Shown here: piece after piece, positions 58,324 to 64,000 of the stretch | Layout of the letters: every line of letters begins with the position of its first letter | How positions within the stretch are numbered: the stretch's first letter is position 1 | DNA from: Woeseiaceae bacterium | GTDB taxonomy: Bacteria > Pseudomonadota > Gammaproteobacteria > Steroidobacterales > Woeseiaceae | Assembly: GCA_021773095.1 (NCBI GenBank) | Contig: JAJFKR010000008.1 | Location: forward strand, 1-64,000 | Direction: 5' to 3' | DNA: 64,000 nt | The notes under the pieces: model-generated | Databases searched by the model: none | Told to the model about the DNA's origin: nothing | The model's input: only the letters and a program-made list of their open reading frames with translations | Made by a program: the position numbers and the translations under genes

Positions 58324-59289
58324 TTGCCCGGCGGCCACGCGCAAACGACCCACCTCAACGATGGCATCACAGCCGTCGACACTGAGTATTCGCGACCCCT
58401 GCTGGATGCAAGCCACCTGATCGTTGAGGGCGGTCGTGCCGCATTTGTCGATACAGGGACGAATGCCAGCGTAGCGTTGCTGATTGACGCGCTGGATCAG
58501 CAGGACCTCGACGTTGCCAACGTTGACTACGTTTTTCTTACGCATATTCATCTCGATCACGCGGGCGGCGCGGGCCTTCTCATGCAGGAGCTGCCGAACG
58601 CTTATTGTGTTGTGCATACGCGCGGTGTCGCCCACATGGTTGACCCGGCGAGGCTCGTCGCCGGCACCGAGGCCGTGTACGGAGTCGAACAAACGCGCGA
58701 GATGTACGGAGAGATACAGGCAATTGACGAGTCGCGCTGTATCGTTCCTGATGACGAGCAATGGTTCGACCTCAACGGCCGCAAGATGCAGACGCTTTTT
58801 ACAGAGGGCCACGCGCTGCATCATTATTGCCTGAATGACCCGATGTCCAGGGGCGTTTTTACGGGCGACAGCTTTGGTATTTCCTACCGGGAACTCGATA
58901 CAGCAGCCGGCGCACTCATTTTTCCGGCCTCGACACCCACACACTTCGATCCGGTGGCCGCGCATACGACGGTTGACCGAATCATGGCGTGCAAGCCGCA
59001 ACAGCTGTATCTCACGCACTACAGTCGTGTGCGTGACCTTGATCGACTGGCGGCCGCTATGCATGCCGGTATCGATGCGTATACTGAAATAGCGCTGGCG
59101 AGCAAAGAGGCCGACGATCCGCAGGCAGCGATCGAGCCGGCCATGGCGAATTACCTCAAGACACTCGCCCGAGAGCATGGCTTTAGCGGTGATGACGACG
59201 CGCTGCAGGCCATTCTTGAGATCGATATCGGACTCAATACAAAGGGGTTGTTTTCCTGGCTGCAACGTCTTAAGAAGCAGGGGCTGTAA
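58324..59289 (+). CDS. MBL-fold metallo-hydrolase
   Basis: This 321-aa protein has a metallo-beta-lactamase fold with the metal motif THIHLDHAGG (about 77-86), a second histidine in EGHALHHY, and Asp in FTGDSFG. The active site is that of a dinuclear-zinc hydrolase of glyoxalase II-like type; the substrate is unknown. It begins with TTG 3 nt after the cytochrome gene, and its stop shares a base with the acuI start. Confidence 0.85.
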   Translation: MPGGHAQTTHLNDGITAVDTEYSRPLLDASHLIVEGGRAAFVDTGTNASVALLIDALDQQDLDVANVDYVFLTHIHLDHAGGAGLLMQELPNAYCVVHTRGVAHMVDPARLVAGTEAVYGVEQTREMYGEIQAIDESRCIVPDDEQWFDLNGRKMQTLFTEGHALHHYCLNDPMSRGVFTGDSFGISYRELDTAAGALIFPASTPTHFDPVAAHTTVDRIMACKPQQLYLTHYSRVRDLDRLAAAMHAGIDAYTEIALASKEADDPQAAIEPAMANYLKTLAREHGFSGDDDALQAILEIDIGLNTKGLFSWLQRLKKQGL

Positions 59290-60281
59290 TGGAGCGCTTT
59301 CGCGCCTACCGAATTAATGAAGAAGATGGCAGGATTGTCGCCGGGTTCCACGAGCTCACCGTCGATGATCTGACGGACGGTAACGTCGTGGTCAAGGTGA
59401 GTCACTCGACGATTAACTACAAGGACGCGTTGGCAGCGACCGGTAGCGGAAAGATACTCAGGTGCTACCCGCTCAATGGCGGCATCGATCTGGCCGGCAC
59501 TGTTGTCAGCTCCGAGGACCCGGAGTTCGAGCCGGGGACCGCTGTGCTAGTGAACGGTTGCGGTTTAAGCGAAACGGTTGATGGCGGCTATTCCGAATAC
59601 GCTCGCGTCGATAGCGCAAGTCTCGTTGTCATACCCGAAGAAATGTCCGCCGTAGAGGCCATGCAGATCGGCACGGCAGGCTACACGGCGGCGCTCGCCA
59701 TACATCGTATGGAGCAGAACGGACAGTCACCGGATCACGGTCCGATTGTTGTTACGGGAGCGACAGGCGGAGTCGGCAGCATCGCGATAGACCTGCTCGC
59801 GGGGCGGGGTTATGAAGCCATCGCCCTGACCGGCAAAGCGACCGAGGAGGCGTACCTTCGCGAAATCGGCGCGAGCCGAGTTTTGCTGCGTGACCAGGTG
59901 GATTGTGGCAAGCGACCGATGGAAAAAGCCGTGTGGGGTGGAGCTATCGATAACCTTGGCGGTGATTACCTGACGTGGTTAACAAGAACCGTCGATTACG
60001 GCGGCAACATCGCGAGCATCGGTCTGGCCTCGAGTGCGGCACTAAACACCACCGTCCTGCCATTCATCTTGCGAGCGGTTTGCCTGCTGGGTATCAATTC
60101 CGTTGATACGCCGCGTGACTTGCGGCGCGCAGTCTGGGCGAGGATTGGTAACGACCTCAAACCGCAACACCTTGACACGATCGCTAATCGGACGATTGCA
60201 TTTGATGACTTGCCGGACGCATTTCAGGCCTACATTGACGGCACGGTAACCGGCCGCACAGTCGTCAAAATCACCCGGTAG
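59289..60281 (+). CDS. acuI: acrylyl-CoA reductase family (YhdH/AcuI) oxidoreductase
   Basis: This 330-aa medium-chain reductase should reduce acrylyl-CoA to propionyl-CoA with NADPH. It has the GroES-like N-terminal part (STINYKDALAATGSGKI, about 39-55), GIDLAGTV and the nucleotide fold VVTGATGGVGSIAIDLLAGRGY (about 154-175; 22 residues in all). It overlaps the MBL gene by 1 nt. Its stop codon TAG is part of a REP-like repeat. The propionate genes prpBCD lie about 1 kb downstream. Confidence 0.9.
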   Translation: MERFRAYRINEEDGRIVAGFHELTVDDLTDGNVVVKVSHSTINYKDALAATGSGKILRCYPLNGGIDLAGTVVSSEDPEFEPGTAVLVNGCGLSETVDGGYSEYARVDSASLVVIPEEMSAVEAMQIGTAGYTAALAIHRMEQNGQSPDHGPIVVTGATGGVGSIAIDLLAGRGYEAIALTGKATEEAYLREIGASRVLLRDQVDCGKRPMEKAVWGGAIDNLGGDYLTWLTRTVDYGGNIASIGLASSAALNTTVLPFILRAVCLLGINSVDTPRDLRRAVWARIGNDLKPQHLDTIANRTIAFDDLPDAFQAYIDGTVTGRTVVKITR

Positions 60282-60672
60282 GAGCGCGCCCGGCGCGCGA
60301 CCGTAATTTGCGCCGCGTGTGCTTGTCAGGACGACCCCCCGTCCTCGGCATCAGCATTCGGTCCTGTTTCAGCGTTGTGATCAGAGCGGCCCTTTGTTTG
60401 GTGGTTTCTTCGTCTTCGAAATAGCAGTTTCTGGCCTCGGCCGACGGCCCACGCCGGGCCGGAATTTCGAGCGCCTTTAATGAATAAGGCAGTCGTTCTC
60501 GCATCAGGTCGATCTGGTCACCGCATTTAACGCGAGCTCCGGGCGTGCATCGTTCACCGTTAAGCTTCACGTGGCCGCCGGTCACAGCGGCGGTTGACAG
60601 AACCCGCGTTTTGAAAAAGCGGCAGTAGAACAGCCACCGATCGATACGCAGGGATTCGGCTTTCGAGGACAT
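60271..60672 (-). CDS. hslR: S4-domain RNA-binding protein (Hsp15-like)
   Basis: This 133-aa protein has an S4 RNA-binding domain at the N-terminus (LRIDRWLFYCRFFKTR, about 8-23; GGHVKLNGERCTPGARVKCGD). Hsp15 binds stalled 50S-nascent-chain complexes. The tail GGRPDKHTRRKLR matches the family end, but the following nine residues (SRAGRAPTG) are encoded by a REP-like repeat. ATG 60672 is the natural start; it overlaps acuI by 11 nt at the convergent end. Confidence 0.9.
   Translation of the reverse strand: MSSKAESLRIDRWLFYCRFFKTRVLSTAAVTGGHVKLNGERCTPGARVKCGDQIDLMRERLPYSLKALEIPARRGPSAEARNCYFEDEETTKQRAALITTLKQDRMLMPRTGGRPDKHTRRKLRSRAGRAPTG
60278..60300. repeat. REP-like palindromic repeat, copy 3
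   Basis: GTAGGAGCGCGCCCGGCGCG followed by CGA, the same element as at 6394 and 22637. It contains the acuI stop codon and codes for the extra C-terminal residues of hslR, so it entered at the junction of the two convergent genes. Confidence 0.75.
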
Positions 60673-60737
60673 GCAGAGATTTCCGTGGAATACCGGGACA
60701 CCGTATAGTGCCCACTGAGTTCGCACAAGGAATGCAA

Positions 60738-61125
60738 ATGGACAAGCGCGGCAGAATGATCGGTGAATTTGTCTTGATCGTTGTTGGTGTGCTGGTTGCA
60801 CTCATGGTCGAGGCGGGACTGGAAAGCCGCAAGGACGACAGCCTGCGCGATGAGTATTTGTCGCGAATCAGGATGGACCTGCATAGCACCGGCAACATTC
60901 GCTTGCTGGATGACATTGACCTTCGGACGAGTAGGGCCGTTTACTACAATTAAGTCCGACTCAACCAATTCCGGCATGAATCCGAGCGAAGACTATCGCG
61001 AGGTCATACGCGGCCTTATCCCAATAACGGTTCAGGACCAGATACGAAGGAACTGCCCGACAACGGATGACGCGGACCTGCACCCCAGCGCCCGGCAAGT
61101 GTATTACGAAAAATTTACCATATGA
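60738..61125 (+). pseudogene. decayed DUF6090-like membrane protein gene
   Basis: The first frame (ATG 60738, with AAGGA upstream) reads a typical DUF6090 N-terminus: IGEFVLIVVGVLVALMVEAG plus a charged stretch ending in EYLSRIRMDL. It then jumps straight to STGNIRLLDDIDL, a motif that normally follows some 60 residues later, and stops at 60953. The rest (EDYREVIRGLIPITVQDQIR) continues in another frame to 61125. This looks like an internal deletion plus a frameshift. The gene starts divergently from hslR. Confidence 0.6.
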
Positions 61126-61172
61126 TCTATTTGGGAAATGGGTGTTGCGTGGAGTAGTATCCTGCCCCCGAA

Positions 61173-61192
61173 GTTTTAATCTGGATTAAAAC
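61173..61192 (+). promoter_or_regulatory. palindromic operator candidate upstream of prpB
   Basis: GTTTTAATCTGGATTAAAAC is a perfect 8-bp inverted repeat around CTGG, centred about 32 bp before the prpB start. It has the shape of a site for a dimeric regulator. No regulator gene is seen beside it in the window. Confidence 0.55.
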
Positions 61193-61214
61193 CGGGCGAA
61201 CATGAGGATTCGAT

Positions 61215-62105
61215 ATGAGCGCAGGAGCTCGATTTCGTGCCGCACTTGAGGCGGAGCAACCGCTGCAGATAGCCGGCACCATCAACGCATATACGGCCAT
61301 GCTTGCCGAGCGAGCAGGGTTTAAAGCCATTTACCTGTCAGGCGCCGGCGTCGCGAATGCGTCATTCGGTTTGCCGGACCTCGCCATGACCACGCTGAAT
61401 GATGTCTCTGAAGACATTCGCCGCATTGCGTCAGCAACCGATCTGCCATTGCTGGTCGATGCGGATACGGGTTGGGGCAGTGCTTTCATGATCAGTCGCA
61501 CAATCCGCGAAATGACCTGGGCGGGCGCCGCCGGCTGTCACATTGAGGATCAGGTTGCCGAAAAGCGTTGTGGTCACCGACCGGGCAAAGCACTGGTCGC
61601 GCGTGAAGAAATGTGCGATCGCCTGAAGGCTGCCGTTGATGGCCGTATTGACGATCAGTTTGTCATTATGGCCCGCACCGATGCGCACGCTGTCGAAGGC
61701 CAGCAAGCGGCGATCGACCGTTCTATGGCCTATGTCGAGGCCGGCGCCGATATGATTTTCACCGAAGCGCTTACCACAATAGAGGAATATCGGGAGTTCA
61801 CGGAGACCATTAAAGTACCGGTACTCGCGAACCTGACCGAGTTTGGCAAGACACCGTTGTATACCGTGGATGAGCTCAACGAAATCGGTGTTGCGATGGC
61901 GTTGTATCCGCTCAGCGCATTCCGCGCCATGTCGGCCGCAGCACTCAGCGTCTACGAAACGATAAAAAACGACGGTACGCAGCAGGCGGCCATCGAAGCA
62001 ATGCAACCACGTATGGAGCTTTACGACGTGCTGGGCTACCAGGCCTACGAAGACAAGCTTGACGCCCTGTTCCGGGAACAGGGCCTGGATACCGGAGATC
62101 AATAA
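61215..62105 (+). CDS. prpB: methylisocitrate lyase
   Basis: PrpB splits 2-methylisocitrate into pyruvate and succinate, the last step of the methylcitrate cycle. The 296-aa protein of the isocitrate-lyase family has [27 protein letters not shown] and the catalytic [10 protein letters not shown] (about 117-126). CATGAGGATT precedes the start. It shares one base with prpC. Confidence 0.95.
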   Translation: MSAGARFRAALEAEQPLQIAGTINAYTAMLAERAGFKAIYLSGAGVANASFGLPDLAMTTLNDVSEDIRRIASATDLPLLVDADTGWGSAFMISRTIREMTWAGAAGCHIEDQVAEKRCGHRPGKALVAREEMCDRLKAAVDGRIDDQFVIMARTDAHAVEGQQAAIDRSMAYVEAGADMIFTEALTTIEEYREFTETIKVPVLANLTEFGKTPLYTVDELNEIGVAMALYPLSAFRAMSAAALSVYETIKNDGTQQAAIEAMQPRMELYDVLGYQAYEDKLDALFREQGLDTGDQ

Positions 62106-63229
62106 TGGCAGCTAGCAAAAAGACAGGTGGGCTCGCAGGTGTCACCGCAGGTGATACGCACTTATGCACCGTTGGCAAAGAAGGTGCAGGCCTGACCTAC
62201 CTTGGTTACGACATTTACGATCTTGCCAACAACGCATGTTTTGAAGAGGTCGCTTATCTGTTGCTGCACGGCAAGCTGCCGACGCAAGCCGAGCTCGAAG
62301 CCTACATCGAAAAGATCAAGGCGAACCGTGGATTACCCGACGCACTGAAAGCGGTCCTTGAAATGGTTCCGGCCGACGCGTTTCCAATGGATGTGCTGCG
62401 CACGGGCGTGTCCTTCCTCGGCAACGTTGAGCCCGAGGGTGATTTCTCAAATCAACAGGATGTCGCGGATCGATTGCTCGCCTGCCTGCCGTCCATGCTG
62501 TTGTACTGGCACCGCTTTCACACCGACGGCGTGCGCATCGACACCGAAACTGACGACGACAGCATTTCGGGGCACTTCCTGCATATGCTGCACGACAAGG
62601 CACCCAAAGAGCTGCACAGAAAGAGCCTCGACACGACGCTAATCCTGTACGCCGAACATGAGTTCAATGCATCGACGTTCGCCGGTCGCGTTATTACCGG
62701 CACGCTGTCCGACATGCACTCGGCAGTGACAGGTGCGATAGGCGCCTTGCGTGGACCGCTGCACGGTGGAGCCAACGAGGCGGCGATGGGTCTCATCTCG
62801 AAATTCGATAGCGCTGAAGAGGCGACGGCCGGTGTGCTCGGCATGCTCGAACGCAAAGACCTGATCATGGGCTTCGGTCATCGCGTTTATACAAGCTCGG
62901 ACCCACGCAATTCTGTCAACAAGAAAATGTCGAAAGTACTGGCAGACGACGTTGGCAACACGACGCTTTACCCGGTCTCGGCGGCCGTCGAAAAAGTCAT
63001 GTGGGACGAGAAGAAGCTGTTTGCGAACGCGGATTTCTTCGCCGCCAGCGTGTATCACTTCATGGGCATTCCGACGTACCTGTTTACGCCAATTTTCGTG
63101 TGCTCGCGGATCACCGGCTGGGCCGCTCACGTAATGGAACAACGCGCCAACAACAAGCTGATTCGCCCGGCCGCAAATTACATCGGCCCGGACCTGCAGG
63201 AGTGGGTAGCGATTGAAGATCGCGCCTGA
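62105..63229 (+). CDS. prpC: 2-methylcitrate synthase
   Basis: PrpC condenses propionyl-CoA with oxaloacetate. The 374-aa citrate-synthase-fold protein has GLAGVTAGDTHLCTVG near the N-terminus and catalytic residues in GPLHGGANEAAM (His) and IMGFGHRVY (His); the C-terminus has FTPIFVCSRITGWAAHVMEQ. Its length fits methylcitrate rather than normal citrate synthase, and the prpB neighbour supports this. Confidence 0.95.
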   Translation: MAASKKTGGLAGVTAGDTHLCTVGKEGAGLTYLGYDIYDLANNACFEEVAYLLLHGKLPTQAELEAYIEKIKANRGLPDALKAVLEMVPADAFPMDVLRTGVSFLGNVEPEGDFSNQQDVADRLLACLPSMLLYWHRFHTDGVRIDTETDDDSISGHFLHMLHDKAPKELHRKSLDTTLILYAEHEFNASTFAGRVITGTLSDMHSAVTGAIGALRGPLHGGANEAAMGLISKFDSAEEATAGVLGMLERKDLIMGFGHRVYTSSDPRNSVNKKMSKVLADDVGNTTLYPVSAAVEKVMWDEKKLFANADFFAASVYHFMGIPTYLFTPIFVCSRITGWAAHVMEQRANNKLIRPAANYIGPDLQEWVAIEDRA

Positions 63230-63242
63230 AAGGGAGACCTGA

Positions 63243-64000
63243 ATGTCTGATGTCATCGTACGCTCGGCCAAACGCGCCGACTGGGATCAAGCGCTGGTCG
63301 ATATTGCCGACTACATTTGTGACTATAAAGTTGAAAGTGATCTCGCTTTCGAAACCGCGCATTACTGTCTCATGGACACGCTCGCGTGTGGGTTTCAGGC
63401 GCTGGACTATCCCGCATGCACGAAACTAATGGGTCCGGTTGTGCCGGGCGCGACCTTGTCGGGCGGCGCGCGCGTTCCCGGAACGTCCTATGAACTCGAT
63501 CCGGTTCTCGCGGCATTCAATATCGGTGCGATGAATCGGTGGCTCGATTTCAACGACACCTGGCTTGCGGCCGAATGGGGGCACCCGTCAGATAACCTCG
63601 GCGGCATACTCGCGGTGGCCGATTACCTGAGTCGCCAGGCACGCGCTGAGGGCAAAAACACGTTAACCATGAAGGATGTTCTGACGGCGGCCATAATGGC
63701 GCACGAGATTCAGGGCGTACTGGCGCTGGAAAACAGCTACAACCGCGTCGGCCTCGATCACGTTTTGCTGGTACGTGTAGCAACCACCGCTGTCGTTACC
63801 CGCATGTTGGGCGGTGACCGTGACACGGTATTGAATGCAGTCTCCAACGCATGGATCGATGGCTGTTCGCTGCGCAGCTATCGTCACGCGCCAAACACGG
63901 GCTCGCGCAAGAGCTGGGCGGCCGGCGATGCGACGAGTCGAGCCGTGCGTCTTGCATTGATCGCAATGACCGGTGAGATGGGTTATCCATCGGCACTCAC
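63243..64000 (+). CDS. prpD: 2-methylcitrate dehydratase, truncated by window end
   Basis: PrpD (MmgE/PrpD family) converts 2-methylcitrate to 2-methyl-cis-aconitate. The visible 252 codons hold the family N-terminus: [39 protein letters not shown] with active-site residues, and [25 protein letters not shown] lies before the ATG. The gene runs past the right edge of the window. Confidence 0.95.
   Translation, partial: MSDVIVRSAKRADWDQALVDIADYICDYKVESDLAFETAHYCLMDTLACGFQALDYPACTKLMGPVVPGATLSGGARVPGTSYELDPVLAAFNIGAMNRWLDFNDTWLAAEWGHPSDNLGGILAVADYLSRQARAEGKNTLTMKDVLTAAIMAHEIQGVLALENSYNRVGLDHVLLVRVATTAVVTRMLGGDRDTVLNAVSNAWIDGCSLRSYRHAPNTGSRKSWAAGDATSRAVRLALIAMTGEMGYPSAL

Noticed and set aside
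58240-59265. Long minus-strand open frame (about 340 codons) opposite the MBL hydrolase gene
   Set aside because: The plus-strand MBL frame has clear metal motifs; the reverse frame has low-complexity basic composition and no ribosome site.

Overview
The window reads as a chromosomal segment of a moderately GC-rich gammaproteobacterium, and it includes the probable replication origin. Two blocks have the gene order known from Pseudomonas-like chromosomes. The first is tatBC ... yibQ-ctpA-envC / yibN-grxC-secB-gpsA ... trmL ... ntrC-ntrB ... glnA. The second is glyQS-gmhB-plsC ... gyrB-recF-dnaN-dnaA / rpmH-rnpA-yidC-mnmE. Unusual details are a class 1B dihydroorotate dehydrogenase, multi-Kazal and M13/M2/S9 lipoproteins, and a membrane module shared with TPR/cyclase proteins. 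They suggest a marine, protein-degrading lineage such as the Woeseiaceae, but that placement is an inference and has not been tested.

Layout. 1-1528: an IS1182-type element whose right end lies 14 bp before tatB; tatA is not visible. 1543-7965: tatBC, then a POT peptide transporter, an M2 dipeptidyl-carboxypeptidase lipoprotein and an AbgT transporter. 8034-15917: a six-domain Kazal protein, the yibQ-ctpA-envC cell-wall operon, the yibN-grxC-secB-gpsA operon, a DUF3179 protein and trmL. 15993-22384: pyrD (class 1B), an M24 peptidase, ntrC-ntrB, a DUF4124 protein and glnA. glnA has a clear sigma-54 promoter and paired NtrC sites. 22722-29621: glyQS, gmhB, an acyltransferase, an M13 peptidase lipoprotein and a small lipoprotein. 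29802-39939: the origin cluster, with three DnaA boxes and a very AT-rich tract between dnaA and dnaN. 40104-46957: a probably truncated lipoprotein gene, an M16 peptidase pair (one inactive, one fused to an unusual membrane module) and a hydrolase-NatAB operon. 47100-54082: mnmG and a four-gene Opp peptide importer. 54087-60672: S9 oligopeptidase, DUF945 protein, cytochrome c4, MBL hydrolase, AcuI and an S4 RNA-binding protein. 60738-61125: a decayed DUF6090-like gene. 61215-64000: prpB-prpC-prpD (prpD runs off the window).

The accessory genes share a theme: peptide breakdown and uptake. Three predicted lipid-anchored oligopeptidases (M2, M13, S9) would trim peptides outside the inner membrane, and POT and Opp would import the products. 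AcuI and the methylcitrate genes near the right end fit propionyl-CoA metabolism. Nitrogen control (NtrBC acting on glnA) can be read directly from promoter motifs.

The window also holds at least three families of short palindromic repeats, several of them at gene ends: a 54-bp double hairpin in two copies, a Pseudomonas-REP-like GTAGGAGCGCGC element in three good copies, and a GGGGTCAGAGC hairpin. Two of these repeats have been captured as the last codons of genes. I found no CRISPR array, tRNA or rRNA gene, prophage or plainly novel defence system. The most unusual items are the M16 fusion, the ntrB gene without a recognisable start codon, the Kazal protein and the repeat elements.
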